Below the pieces are notes generated by a model. That model ran no database searches, was not told the DNA's origin, and saw only the letters and a program-made list of their open reading frames with translations. From contig VIRR01000482.1 of assembly GCA_008638375.1 (NCBI GenBank), positions 186,001 to 250,000 of the forward strand: a DNA stretch of 64,000 nt, in the 5' to 3' direction. This stretch comes from Nyssa sinensis (lineage: Eukaryota; Streptophyta; Magnoliopsida; Cornales; Nyssaceae). This document shows, in pieces, positions 34,515-47,707 of this stretch (positions are counted from its first letter, which is position 1; each line of letters starts with the position of its first letter). A program made the position numbers and the translations under genes.

Positions 34515-37500
34515 TGTCACGCCCCAAATTCCAGCGAACCCTAGGCGTGAGTAACGAGACAAAAAGAAATAAAATAATAAAGAAATGAAAGATAATAATG
34601 ACATTCTCATACATTCTGTACACTGTTCTGATACATATATAAAGTCTGGTCCGTTGGTTCACAACATTCAAAATAAAATACAGTCTCGGGCTTATGCCCT
34701 TACACAATATCAAAAGCGCCCCTCGGGCCCAATATAACCCTCAATCAGACCGTCTCTATGTCTCGTACAGCTGGGACATCATCTGAAATGTTTGCCCCAC
34801 TAAAGGGGTCAGCTCAACATGCTGGTACAATATAATGCTAATGCAAGAAACAAAACTAAGGTCGTGACATGTGCAAGTGTACAGTCATTTCTATATGGCA
34901 TTCTCTATCATGATGACAGTATATAAACAGTATATAGAATATGAGCAATATGCGTGACACACCCATGCAACTCTATGCCACCCATGTCTCATGATACGGT
35001 CATTCTCCGCTGGCATGAGTACCGCCACTTATGTCTCGCTTCACGGTCCGGAATCCGTCAAGCTCGCAAGTACCTAATGGCCGATTTTGGGATTTCCACC
35101 ACAGGATCTGCACCCTCATAATGCAAAGCACCAAGTGCTTACCCACGCCATGTCCAAGGAATCACACCATGCCAATATGCTCTAATCTCATCATGTCATA
35201 ATGCAATCTCAATGATGCATCTCATTCATACATAAAACATGCTTTCAAGTGTACAATTCATAACATCAGCAGTTCTTCAAAGCATATGATCCACACACCA
35301 CACTAACACATGCGATATACCCATAATCATCATCCAACTAAACAAGATAGCACGTAGCACATAAGCATGTGAACACTCAGACAAACATGTGAACAATCAA
35401 CACAGCAAAGCAAGTATTCCTAATCTCCATTCTATTTCTTACTTAGCACAATATATCGTACCTGGTAATCGATCTCAAACCGGAAAAGTATACTCGTAGT
35501 AAAGTGAAACCACCGTAAGAACACCGAAGGTCAGGTCACCTTCTCTTTGCCTTTCCGTGTCCCTAAAATTCATAACATGAAACTCAGTTTAATTGTCACT
35601 TGAATTATGCTATTCATCAAATTTTACGTCTTTATCTTATAAGCTTCTACTTTTCTAAACTAAACTCTACTATTGAATCCGGGACGTTGAAGAAAATAAG
35701 TTTAGGCTTTCGTAGAATTCAATTCGGGCACCTGGGTTAAAAAGGGCAAAACAGTCATTTTGTACTTTACACTGGTCCTTACATTTTGTGACCTCTTTTC
35801 ACAAATTGGACTCTACGGTTGAGTCCGGAATGCTCGAGATAATAAAGTTTCACTATTTGTTTACCTAATTCGGAGTTCATTTGACCGTACTTCAATTCAG
35901 GGGTATTTTGGTAATTTTATGTGTTGCTACGTGTCTTTTATTTTTCGAGACCCCGTCTCGTAAAATGGAGCTCACCATTGGCCTCAGAATGACCGAGATA
36001 GTCAAAATACACTGATGACTTGTCCCATTTGGACTCTGGGATATTTTTGAATATTTAAATAATTAAATTAATTTAAATAATTTAATTAATTAAATTAATC
36101 TAATATTTTATTAATATTTTATTCAGGAGGGTCAAATCAGAATTATTAATAGTTGGGGGGTCAATTTATAATTTCTGTAAGTTTTGGGTTAATTTTCAAT
36201 TATCAAAAGTTCAGGGGCAGAATTGTAAATTTGAATTCTCCTATTCCTAATTCGGACAGCCAAACAAGGATCAGCCTAAAACAGGGATAAGATATCCCTG
36301 TTCTTATTTATTTCAGATTTTCAATTTCATAAATCCACAACCAAACAGCCCCCTTTTACCTTTTAATTTAAAACCTCCGTGAGACACGTGGCAGGGGCGG
36401 GTCAGCCCAAGCCCAACCAGACCCGAACCGACCCGACCCAAGCCCGGATCAGCCCCCCCTTCGTCCCCGATTTTCCGGCGAGGGGCCAGTAGGGTTCCGG
36501 CGCCTTCTCCGGCGCCGGCGACCATTTTCCGATGGACTTTTCAAGTTCTAAAAACACGGTTTTCTCCCAAATTTTCCATAGATTCTACCCGTAACCCCCA
36601 CTTTCATTTTCAACCATCATATCCCCATAAAATGGCCAACCACCGCAACTCCGGCCACCTAAACCCAGGTTCCGGCGACCTGTTTCTTTAAGGTTTTGAG
36701 CCTATTTTCTTGCTGATTTTATTTCCTTCTTTTCAACTTTACTTCCTACAGTTTACAAGATTAATCCTACCCATTTTAAACTAAATCTCATACATAAAAT
36801 CTTAAAAATCCAAATTATTACAACCATCTGTAATTCCATTTTTCTACTCGGTTTCTTCACTAAATCACCTCATTCTTTTTGCAATATTTTCTACTTTTCA
36901 TGCTTAAACAGTCCCACTACTTAAAGCAACTAGTATGCATCTAAATTTAAAAGCAGTACATAACCCACTTACCTTAGTTTTCTGATTCTCTTTTTCTCCT
37001 CTTTGATTCCCACCTTCTGTTTCAAGCCACTGAGCTTCAGTGTCTCCTTCTGCCTCAGTCCTCTTCCTTTCTTTTCTGATTTCTTCTCTAAACAGACACC
37101 TCACATACACACACAGAGGTGCACATATATTTCCCTCTCTCTCTCTCTCTCTCTAAGACCAGCCTTACTGCATCAGAACTGCCCCTCCCATGCTCTGAAT
37201 TCTCCTTCTACACTCCACCAACCACTGCCTGCTACACCACTCCTCTTTGAGTGTATTACACTCAACACATGCACCCACACGGCACACACACACACACACT
37301 GTTTTACACACACATCCACATATATATATATACATATATATTTACACATTTAATACATACTCACATGTATACACATATACACAATAAAAAATTTAAATTA
37401 TATGTATATATATATATGCATATATACATACATCCATCATAATAATACTAATAATAATAATAATAAAAATAATAATAACAACTTGAGAATTTTATTTATT

Positions 37501-37527
37501 TAAAAAAAAAATTTTCAGGTTGTTACA
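34515..37527 (-). mobile_element. Solo LTR, family B-related, reverse orientation
   Basis: TGTCACGCCCC at the left, TTGTTACA at the right, 3013 bp, with perfect TSD tttaa (34510-34514 and 37528-37532). Contains the complement of the shared block tgtacacttgcacatg (about 34868-34884), segments such as the complement of tttgatgaatagcataattcaag (about 35600-35625), a CT run (about 37134-37154) and AT/CA microsatellites (37260-37430). No internal element sequence. Confidence 0.9.
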
Positions 37528-38067
37528 TTTAATGACTAAAAGGCTTGAAAATTTGGCATCTTCAAGTCCCAATATCAGAAGGGTCCCATTGATGCTTTTT
37601 AGTAATAAAAGGCTATCCTTTGCCTTTATTCCTCCAATTAAAAACCTAGTGATGATTCATTCAAAAATCTTTATATGTGATGATTAATGCTAGTATAATT
37701 CAACTAAGCCTATCAGATACACACTCATTTTTGAATGAATTATCAACCTTAAAAAAATTATGACTAACATTTTTTAAAAGATTCAAATTTTTAGAGGGAA
37801 ACAATAGGATACGAATTCTGTCAGTACAGGGTGATTAAAGCAATGAGAGAAATAGTCTCTACTTGGAGGAGAATACCTAATAGTCAAAACAATTGGATTT
37901 TGAGTTTGAGAATTGGGGGGCTTCAAATGCAATTTTCTTGAGAAGATAAGCATCTGATGAAAGAGTAGTTACTTAACAAGCTAGGTTAATGGGTTGGCTT
38001 CGTTTGCTTCTGGTGGGCTGTCTGACTCTTTGTAAGCTACCTTGGTAGTTTTTTTTTGTGTGTGTGT

Positions 38068-38084
38068 GGGGGGGGGGGGGGGGG
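38068..38084. repeat. 17-base G run after a GT tract
   Basis: Seventeen consecutive G residues on the + strand, preceded by T(n) and (TG)n. It could form G-quadruplex structures and is a likely site of sequencing length error. Confidence 0.8.
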
Positions 38085-39213
38085 TGTTCCTTCTCTTTTT
38101 TGGTATCAATAAAATTTACTTACCAAAAACACCTTTCAAATTTTTCTTCCAAAGTATTCATAATATAATAATAAAATATCAAAGCACCCACAATTTTTGG
38201 TGCACATTGTTGCAATTTTACCACATGTATCTCCTAATCCAATTTGATTTGGTATACTTTTAATCACTGTTTTGAAAAATTGGACCAGACGAGCCAATCC
38301 ATTATTATGTAAAAATTGTATGTTTTTATTAAAAATGAATAATTACACTTACCTCCCATAAGATTTTTAACAACTATAGAGAGTACCTCTAAAGTTTCCG
38401 ATATAACACTGCACCCTTTCTATTTTTAATGTTAGTAATAAATTTCCCCCTTCCGTTAATATCTGTTAGTTGACCTAATAGAATTTGATGATGTAAACAA
38501 TAAAATTTATCCAAATACCAATTTTACCCTTAAAGATAATGAAAAGACAATAATAACCCTAAGACTACTCATAAAATGACAATATTATCCCTTATTTAAG
38601 CCTTAAGTATTTGCATACCAATTGTCAGGCTTCACTTTATTTGCCGATCCACATTAGCACTCAAGGCTCCAACCGCCTTAAGCATATGTCAATTATTATA
38701 TTGCCGCGCCATCAAATTTTTTTTATTACTCTTCTACTTTGTCAAGCAGATTGTCCAAAACCTATATTAGAGAGGTTATCGAGTTAGGTTATATTTTGTA
38801 AGTTGATCGAATTTGTTAATTTAGTGGTAATAGAGTTGAGTTGATTGATATGAATTGCAACATCACATTGCTTCTTTCAAAAAACAATACATCTTTTTCA
38901 TTATTTTTTTCAAACCCCAACAATTTCCTATAGTAATAAAACCATATTGAAGAATTTTAAATTGATAAATAAAATTAGAAGCACTCAAATTTGAGTTTTA
39001 ATAAAACTTAAAAGCAGTGAGAAGTCAAAATCTGAAACAAAATATAATAATATTAAAAAAATAAAGTAATAAATATTGATATTTGAAGAGTTTCTTGGAA
39101 ATATTATAATTTTTTTTTTGACAAAAAGTAACTCTTCAAAGTGCCACATAGGTCACTTTACAACAATTTTAAAGAAAAAATTTGAAGTATCTTTTGGAGA
39201 TGCTTTAACACTC

Positions 39214-39662
39214 TGCTTGGATTGAGTGATTTGGAAAGAAAGGAGAGAAAAGGAAATGATGGAGATGTTATTTTGTCCTTAGTTTAAAATTAAGAAAGGA
39301 AAGGGAGGGTCTCTTAACCCTTATTTTATTCAATTTTCTCTCATTCCAAAAGTAAACGAAAACTGAAAGAAATGAGAGAGCCTTTAATAAATTTTTAAAA
39401 TATCAATTCTAACTTTAAAATTATAAATGAAAAAAATAAAAAGATATCTATATTCCAAGGCATAATAGTAAAAAAATATAATCATTTCTTTTTCTTTCTT
39501 TTTCTCTTGTTGTTCCCAAGTAAGATGAGAGTATTACGTTCTCATTTCTCTAATTTGTTATCCAAGCATGAAGTAGGGATTACACTCTCCTTTTTTCTCA
39601 TCTCCCTCATAACTAATGTTATCCCCTCATCTCCTCTCCTTCCTCTCCTATTCATCCAAGCA
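39214..39662. mobile_element. Candidate foldback MITE
   Basis: Left end tgcttggat and right end atccaagca are inverted copies. The adjoining purine-rich left arm (ggaaagaaaggagag) and pyrimidine-rich right arm (ctcctctccttcctctcc) are roughly complementary. No clear target-site duplication, so superfamily is unassigned. Confidence 0.4.
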
Positions 39663-41746
39663 TTGTCTAAATCTCTCTCTCTATAACCTTATCTAAAATA
39701 CATCTTTAATTAATTAATTTATTTAAAAATCTCTCTAAAATACTTCTCTCTAAAAATTATACAATTCATCTCTCTCCAAGATGCTACAAGATACAAGAAA
39801 CACCATCTACAAGCAGGGGCAAAACAAACAAAGACCCCAAAAGAAATTAATGATAGCCCTACAAAGGAGCAAATCAAATCCATCTCTAATCATATATAGG
39901 ACTAAATTGGCACATCCTGCCTCAAAAAAACAAAGGTCCTCCACAACCAAATCAAAGATCAGTAGGCCACTCAAGCAGGTGCAAGACTCATCAAACATAA
40001 AGAAATTTTCTTTTTTACCTGTTTCACTCTCTCTAGAGCAGTAGTATATATTTCAACCCACATGAATTTCTAATTCAGTAGGAATTTCAATTGACAAGAA
40101 TTTCTAATCTTTAGGATTGTATGTGTATGTTAAAGATAAAATCAAATTGTCGATTTATAGGGGAAAAAAAAAATTATTGAAGAACAAAAAATAAGACAGT
40201 AATTTTAATTAAATCCCAATTCTTGAAACAAACATCCCATTTTAACAAAAAAAAAAAAATTAGCCAAGAATCTAAAAAAAAATTAGCAAAGAATCTAAAA
40301 AAGTATCAACAAAATCAATTTTCACACCACCCAAACACCTACAAATTTTTTTTGAATAAATCAATACTCTCTGTCAATGTAAGAATTAAAAATCGCTTTA
40401 ATACCAAATGTATAATTTAAAATTACTCTCAAATATATATCAAACAATCAAAATTGATAGAAAAAATAATAAATCAATATTATATTAGAAAACCCTCGCA
40501 CATTCCATTATAAAGATAATGGCCATAGATATTACAGGAGCAAACCCAAGGCAACTTTCAAAGTCACGGCTACTCACGGCCACCACCACTCTTCACGGCT
40601 CTCTTGGTCACTTTCGGTCACTATTTATTGATTCTAAATTGTATACTAATAACGACATCTAATTTCACAAATAAAGTAATTAGAACTAACCAAAAAGACT
40701 CTGAGGTAGTTTGGCTTGGCTTAATTACATTTTAATTGAACCTGAGGGCAACTTAACCTCTATCATGCTAATTAACACCACCATTCTCAAAATGAAACCT
40801 GATTGAAGGCAATTTTGACATAAAAATGGAAGAACTCGTTGACCCAATTGAACTCCTCCTTCCTCTACTCATTCATCATTTCCGTCGACTCAAACAACTT
40901 CACCATCGTTGCCTTATCCCGCTACTGTCGTCTCCATCGTCATCCTGATCGTCAAAGCCGATCACCACCCTAGCATGTGTGTTTTCAGGGGTTTAGGTTT
41001 TGGTCTAGAGAGTTCCAGCCAAGAAAAATATATCTGCCGTTGAAATTGAAATTGAAAAATATATCCATATCGTAATGAAATTGGTCTCCAGTTGACAATT
41101 AAAAAAAAAAATTCCAGCCAAGAAAAATGGAGATGGGTTAGTGTACAAAAGAGAGTTTAAATTGAAGGGAATATATTTGACATTTCACCAGATATTACTT
41201 TTTTAATGAAGATATTGATATTTAATTATATAGATAGTTTAGTAATCAGAAATCTTAGAGATACGTCTATATTTGTCAAAAAAACCTTTAGAATAGATAA
41301 GTGTAATAATCTCTCTTAAAAATCCATAGAAATATGTCGAGATCTAATACTTTAATTGCAAATCTGATGGAATTTTTTATAGACCTCCAATTCCTTAGGT
41401 CATCACCAGTGGTGACTCAAACTCGAAGTCAAATTTCATTTAAAATTTGAATAAAAATTGAATTTGAGTTTCATGCTCCCAATGGTCTAATTCAAATTAA
41501 GTTAAGAGTTATAAATTTGAGTTTAATTTGTGTTTACAATAGATTTCGATTTCAGTTTGAATAAAAATAGATTTAGTATGGTTTTGAGTTTACGATTAAA
41601 AAATATTTTATTAGAGATGCCTTATATCTTATGATTCTTGTCAGATGTGGAACAAATGGAGAGAAATATAGATATGAAACAAACTTTGCATAATTCTTGC
41701 ACTTCATATGTTCTACTTGACGTGGGACTCTTAGAAAAATAATTTA

Positions 41747-42155
41747 GGAAAGAATACTAAAAACATCTTTAAAATAATTTTTTCAATTTAAAAATTTCAT
41801 GATATATATTTTTTCTATTTAAAATATCTAAAAAAGAAACTTTTAATACAAAAAAAGTCTAATATTATTGATTTTAAAAAACTTTTACTAAAATAACTTT
41901 CAAGATACATTTTAAAAAATATTAAATAATAGATACAACAAATTCTTCAATCCAAAAAACATAACATTTTTTATTTGTCTTGCATGTCATTTTAGTATAA
42001 TCAATAATATTTTTTAACGATGTTGAGATGAAAGTTAACAATTAGAAATTTTTGTATTAAAAATTTCTTTTTTGGACCTTTTAGATAGAAAAAAATGTAT
42101 CATGAATTTTTTAGATTGAAAAAATTTATTTTAAGGAGTTTTTAGTTTTTTCCCC
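41747..42155. mobile_element. Mutator-like MITE with long inverted arms
   Basis: Arms of about 100 bp at 41747-41850 and 42040-42155 are inverted copies with few mismatches (left ctaaaaacatctttaaaataa, right the complement of ctaaaaactccttaaaataaa). Outer ends are GGAAAGAATAC and the complement of GGGGAAAAAAC. Flanking 9-bp sequences aataattta (41738-41746) and actaattta (42156-42164) match at 8 of 9, fitting the 9-bp target duplication of Mutator-like elements. No transposase; 409 bp, non-autonomous. Confidence 0.75.
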
Positions 42156-43541
42156 ACTAATTTATTTTAAATTAATACAATTATGAGATTTTGGTTAAAT
42201 TAAACAATTTTGAGAACATCCTATAATAAAGCTAGAAAAAAAAACTTTGCTTTTGCAATCTTTATATTTAAATTGGTTATCTTAAATGTTTTGATTATAT
42301 TTCATTATTTTTATATTTGAGATATTAATTTAATATGATATTTGTAATATTATTGTATTGTTTTGAATATTATTATGCTTTCAGTATTTGTAGATTTAGT
42401 AAGGTGATAATAAATTTAACATAAATTTTATTTAATTTTTGTTTTTTCATATTTAATTTTATATATTATTAAAATTAATAATATATATATTTATTTATGA
42501 CATTACGATTTGATTTCGATTGATTCGACAATTGAATCACTAACACGTAACCCAATCATTTTTCTGATTCGTAAAATAGTTTAGATTTCAAAACATTACT
42601 TTTAACAACTAGTACTAAATCGTTAACTCAATATATAATTACATGTAGCATTACTTAGAAGAAATTGTCACAACCAATTAAATTGCAAGATTTAAAGTAT
42701 AAAATGAATTAGAAATTGAAATTGTATTTAAGCATCTATTTATCACATGCACAAATGAGTTTGTTTTCACAAATTTTTTGAAAAATAATTGCTAGTTTAA
42801 TATTTTAGAGGTTTTCAAAATATTTTAAATGTTTTTTTGTAATAAATTGATTTTTTTAAACTCGCTTCCAATGAGTTTGTTTTCACAAATTTTTTAATTA
42901 ATTATATTTAGGGATAGACATTGAAAAAAATAAAATATTAGATGATTAAATAATTAAGTTATAGTATTTCTATTAGTTTAAGTTTTTTGAAGGGTTGAAA
43001 ATTTAACATGTAATTTAAATAAAGAAAAGTCCTTAACTCAAACTTTACATCCTAATAATTATAATTAATGTATTTAAATAATTTAATTAAACTTTCCTTT
43101 AATTGTTTTCTCTTATTATACTCTCATTTCACACTTGATTTAGGATTTAACAAAAAAATAATAATTTATTTTCTTACTTTCTTATGTACACAGTTATCGT
43201 TAGTCTTTATTCAAATCTGAAACAACTAAATTAATTAATATGCTTATTTTAAGAGGTATTAAAAAATTTAGAAATAAAAGAGAGAGATCTATGTTGTATA
43301 GGAGAGGACTTGTAAAGGATAATTGTAAAGATTTTTGTATAAAAACTATGAAATAAAAAGTTAAGATTTATGTTCAAATATTTTTTATAAGTAATAGAAA
43401 TTGTATGAAATGTGCCTAAGGGTGGTGGGATATATTTTAATAAAGAATCAGTTGTTCAAAATACAAACAATATAAATATGTTGTCGAATTGCAAACAATG
43501 TTTAGTTTCATACTGATTAGGAAAAATCTCTTATTACTTAC

Positions 43542-43678
43542 TTATATGTTATTACCACAATTCGTCACATATGTATTATACATGTGCTTCTAAAATAATA
43601 GTAATCATATTTATGTGTTATTACACAATTTGTTACATATGTATTATACTTGTGCTTCTAAAACAATAGCAACCATAT
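43542..43678. repeat. Tandem duplication, 2 x about 68 bp
   Basis: Units 43542-43610 and 43611-43678 share cacatatgtattata, tgtgcttctaaaa and aatagnaancatat with scattered substitutions. Function unknown. Confidence 0.8.
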
Positions 43679-44062
43679 CTATGGAGAAATGTAGTCCTAT
43701 AGGACTTTTGATTAAACTTTCATGGACCCTCAACATAACCCAAAAATAGCATTGGTTTGAATCTCCACGTACTGATGTTTTTTTTTTTTTTTTTTTCTCT
43801 CATCCAAGCATCACAAGCTTGAATGATCAGAGCATTTTCTAGCAAAAGCATGGGATACATAGTTGCCAGATCTTTTAACCTGATAGAAAGCAAAAATCTG
43901 ACATTTTCAATCAAATTAATAAGTGCCAGCATCCGAAAGTTTAAGTCCCAGTGATGCTTTTCAGACGTGAGAAGCTGTAGAGATCCGAATTTTTGGAATA
44001 AAATTTTTATTTTTATTTATTTATTTGTTGTATGAAAGGTGTATTATGCATGAGTGATGTGT

Positions 44063-44068
<6 letters not shown>

Positions 44069-44100
<32 letters not shown>

Positions 44101-44179
44101 ATAATGTATGCTGCATGTATGCATGTATTTAAATGTACAATAGGATGTGTGTGTGTGGGTACAGCCGTGTGTGGCTGTG

Positions 44180-44218
<39 letters not shown>
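44069..44218. repeat. AT microsatellites in a family-B LTR
   Basis: Long TA tracts at 44069-44096 and 44184-44218 with a GT-rich spacer between. A further (AT)n tract of about 42 bp lies at 45488-45531. Translations of these are Ile-Tyr repeats and not genes. Confidence 0.9.
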
Positions 44219-44222
<4 letters not shown>

Positions 44223-45387
44223 ACCAAGGGAACAAGGAAGCATTAAATGCATTCCGAAAAAGGAGAGAAAGAGAAGTGATAGAATAGTAGAAGAAAGTCA
44301 GAAAATGAAGGAAATAGTGGGCTTCCGTGTGTGTGTATTTTAATATACATACATGACAAGAACATTGAGTGCAGCAGGCATATTTTCCTTTTCTTACATG
44401 AGAGCTGGCGTGTGGGTTTGTGAGATCAGAGGCCATGAGTGGGGCAGGTCTGACTTAGAGAGAGAGAGAGAGAGTAGAGAGAGAAAGGGGTCGGTTATAA
44501 TATGTATACCTACATACACGGGATAGGCCTTGTGTTTGGAAAGAAAACAGGAAGAAAGAAGTGTTGTGGAGAAGCTAAAGGGGAAATTGAGAGCAACTGA
44601 GGAGGTCCAGAAGTTGAACAGAAGAGGAGAGGAGATGATCCAAAAAGAAAACCGAAAAAAAATAAGGTAAGCTGTTGGGCTTCTGCTTTAAACTTTTAAA
44701 GCATGATAGTTGGTTTTAGAGCATTGCATCTTGTTAATCATAAGCTGTAGAAAATTTTACAAAAAGAACCAACTAAAGAGGCCAGGAAATGAAGTAGAAA
44801 TCGGCAGTTACAGGTCTTGTAAATGAATTGAACCCTTAATATTTTATGCATATAATCTTGTTTAAATAGCCTAGATCTGATTTTTTGAGGCACAGGAAAT
44901 TATTAGAACAAGAGTGGAGTTGAAACCGTGAGGAAAACGTGAGAAATACGACCCACTGGAAAGCCGACTGTCACTGAAAAATTCCCTATTCGAAGGACTC
45001 TGCTAGACTAAACAGAAAACAAAGACTAGAAATGAAATCTACATGGAAAATGGAAGTAAACTGTGTTTAAAAAAGGGTAGAAATGGATCAGAAAAGTCCC
45101 ACCGTTGCCGGAGATGGCGACGGAAACCTAGGGCAACATACCGGAAAATCGTGAGGGTGATGGTGAACAGGGCTAGGCGCTACGGCGCCGTTTGGGGCTA
45201 GTATGGCCGAATACTGCGTCGTTTTGAAACCTTAATGTTTTAAGTTAAAAACTGAATTAGGGTCGTTTGGTTGTGAAGCTATAGAATTAAAATTGATTTA
45301 AAACAGATCAGGGATATCCTATCCTGGAATAGGGGCTTTGTCCGCTGTTTGGTTTAGGAAGAATTTGAAGAAAAAAAAATTGCACAG

Positions 45388-45470
45388 GAGCGCGCAGCGC
45401 TTGTGGTTCGAACAAGGACGTATGGAAAGAGAGGTGACACGCTGGCCAGCGTGCCACCCAGTTCGCACCC
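45388..45470 (-). other. tRNA-like module in a family-B LTR
   Basis: Minus strand: A-box-like CGCTGGCCAGCGTG (complement of 45438-45451), then B-box-like GTTCGAACCACA (complement of 45402-45413), about 25 bp apart. The A-box part is itself palindromic. Same slot as the modules at 14440 and 50755. Possibly a tRNA relic. Confidence 0.4.
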
Positions 45471-45484
45471 AACCATTTTTCACT

Positions 45485-45534
<50 letters not shown>

Positions 45535-46591
45535 CTGAAATGATTTGATTAATTTAATTAATTAAATTAAATAATCACGAAATGGCCGGGAACCCAAATT
45601 AGACAAATCATATATGTATTCTGACTCTCTTGGACCTCCTGAGACCAACGGTGAGGTCCGTGACACGAGACGAGGCCCCAAAAAATTAAAAGACCTGTAA
45701 TAACATTAAAAATTATCAAAATGCCCCTAGATTAAACTGCAGTCAAATGAACTCCGATTTAAGTAAACAAATAGTGAAATTTTATTATCTCAACTATTCC
45801 GGACTCAACCGTGGAGTCCGATTTATGAAAAGAGGTCTCGAGAAGTAAGAACCCGTAAAAATGAAAATGACTGTTTTGCCATTTTTAGTACAGAAGTCCG
45901 AATTGAATTCCGCAGAAGCCTAAACCGACTTTGTTCGGCGTTCTGGACTCAATGGTAGAGTCTATTTTAGCAAAATAGAAACTCATAAAATAAAGATATA
46001 AAATTTGATGAATAGTATAATTCAAGTAGCGAATGGACTGAGTTACATTTCATGATTTTAGGGACACTGAAAGGCAAAGAGAAGGCGATTTGACCTTCTA
46101 TATTTATGCTGTTAGTTAGTTACATTGCGGGCACGATTTCTTAGGATTGAGACTAACCCATCAAGTACGATATATTGTGCTAAGTAAGAAATAGAATTAA
46201 GCTTAGGAATAACTGTCATGTTGACTTGATGATTCACATGTTTGTTTTATTGCTTATATGCTTATGTGTTCCCCGTTACCTTTTTGAAAGTTGGTGATGA
46301 ATGTGAATCATGACTATGTGTATATCGCATGTGTTAGCATAGTGTGTGGATTATGTTTTTTGAGAATTGTTGGGATTATAAAATATGTGACTTAAAGCAT
46401 GTGTTAAATGGACTATGCATGACATGTGACCTTGATGAAAGGATCTTCTGATTTGAATGTTATTGTATAATACATCATTTAAAGCATACTTCATGTGTGG
46501 ATGTGATGCTTTATTGAGATTACATTATGTTATGGTAGAATCAAAGCATATTGGCATAGTATGATTCCTTGGATAGAACATGACATGACAT

Positions 46592-46741
46592 GACATGATA
46601 TTGCATTTGGTACCCAAACCAGTGGGAACGATCCGCAAAGGGACATGATATTGCATTTGGTACCCGAACCAGCGGGAGCGATCCACGAAGGGACATGATA
46701 TTGCATTTGGTACCCGAACCAATGGGAGCGATCCGTGAAGA
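46592..46741. repeat. 3 x 50-bp tandem cassette in a family-B LTR
   Basis: Three 50-bp units with phase points at 46601, 46651 and 46701, each containing ttgcatttggtaccc and gggagcgatcc-type sequence. Cassettes with related words but other unit lengths occupy the same place in other LTRs. Confidence 0.9.
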
Positions 46742-47475
46742 GACATTACATTACATGAGTTGACATGGCTGTGACATAGAGTTGACATGGCATATAGTTG
46801 CATGGGTGTGTTACGCATATTTTTATTGCACTGTATTGATGAATTCCCGAATGTGTGATGAATCTTGTAAATGCATTGTATGGATGAATTGAATGACATG
46901 TAGGTTATAATTGTTTTGAATCTTGTTAATGCATTGTATGGATGAATAGGATGGCATGTAGGTTATAATTGTGCATGGAGATATAACTGTACACTTGCAC
47001 ATGCCACGCCTTAGATCATGTTAATGAGTTGGATGGCATGTAGATTATTGCTAGTACATTGTATGGATGACATTGAATGACATGTAGATATAACTGTACA
47101 CTTGCACATGTCACGCCCTTAATTTTATTTCTTGCATTAGCATTATATTGTACCAGCAGTTGAGTTGAACCATTCATGGGACAAACATTTCAGATGACAC
47201 TCCCGGCACTTGAGACTTGAGGAAGTCTTGCAGAGTGGAGGAGACATGAGCTTAGAATGATTTTGGCCCTTAGGGGCATATTTAGAGATGTAAGGGCTTA
47301 AGCCCAAATGATATGTTGAATGTTTTTATTGAGTGTGCTTTACATGGATGTACATTGAAGAAAATGAATGTAAGTTTGAGTTGAATCGGTTAGATTATTT
47401 CCTTATTATTTTATTTTTCCTTTTGTCTCGTCAGTCGCGCCTCGGGTTCATTAGAATTCAGGGCATGACAGAAGC

Positions 47476-47707
47476 TATCATTTACCCCCTCCAATCAAAA
47501 ATCTGGTCAGCAAGTTAATATTACTTTGAATATTTTGGTGCTTGACACGCAAAGTAACATGCTCCTTTTCCATCCACACGCAAAGTAAGTACGTCCATAT
47601 TCATATATGAGTTCAAACTTCAACATCTCATTTATCTTTCTTTGTCGTTGCCTTCAATATATCACTTCTTCTTGAAAGCTTTTTTGCATCCTTACTGTGA
47701 AAAAACC
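47476..47707 (+). promoter_or_regulatory. Remnant proximal promoter of the NLR pseudogene
   Basis: The 230 bp between the solo LTR and the ATG end with cttcttgaaagcttttttgc and ttactgtgaaaaa, nearly identical to the DNA before the intact NLR (about 1490-1534). Two cacgcaaagtaa copies occur (about 47546 and 47577). The rest of the promoter is now separated by the 3.5 kb solo LTR. Confidence 0.5.

Larger units (their letters stand above)
37533..43541. other. AT-rich intergenic DNA with small repeats
   Basis: No gene recognised; open frames are short and of biased composition. Contains a 17-G run, a foldback candidate (39214-39662), a clear Mutator-like MITE (41747-42155) and opposed similar ends at 38342 and 41307. 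The segment near 40550-40620 has several cacggc copies. No retrotransposon coding sequence seen. Confidence 0.5.
43976..47470 (+). mobile_element. Solo LTR, family B, upstream of the NLR pseudogene
   Basis: TGTAGAGATCC to GGGCATGACA, 3495 bp, with perfect TSD gaagc (43971-43975 and 47471-47475). Inserted in the promoter-side DNA of the second NLR; the left flank (gatgcttttcagacgtgag) matches 1326-1342 upstream of the intact gene. Contains AT microsatellites, a tRNA-like minus-strand module and a 3 x 50-bp cassette. No gag-pol sequence. Confidence 0.9.

Noticed and set aside
36313..36525. Gly-rich minus-strand frame
   Set aside because: Lies in the GC-rich part of a solo LTR (the same region is present in other LTR copies with stops).
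39781..40044. 87-codon Lys/Gln/Ser-rich frame
   Set aside because: No recognisable domain, unusual composition in purine-rich intergenic DNA, and no supporting context.
44013..44436. Open frames on both strands around the microsatellites
   Set aside because: Same microsatellite artefact as above.
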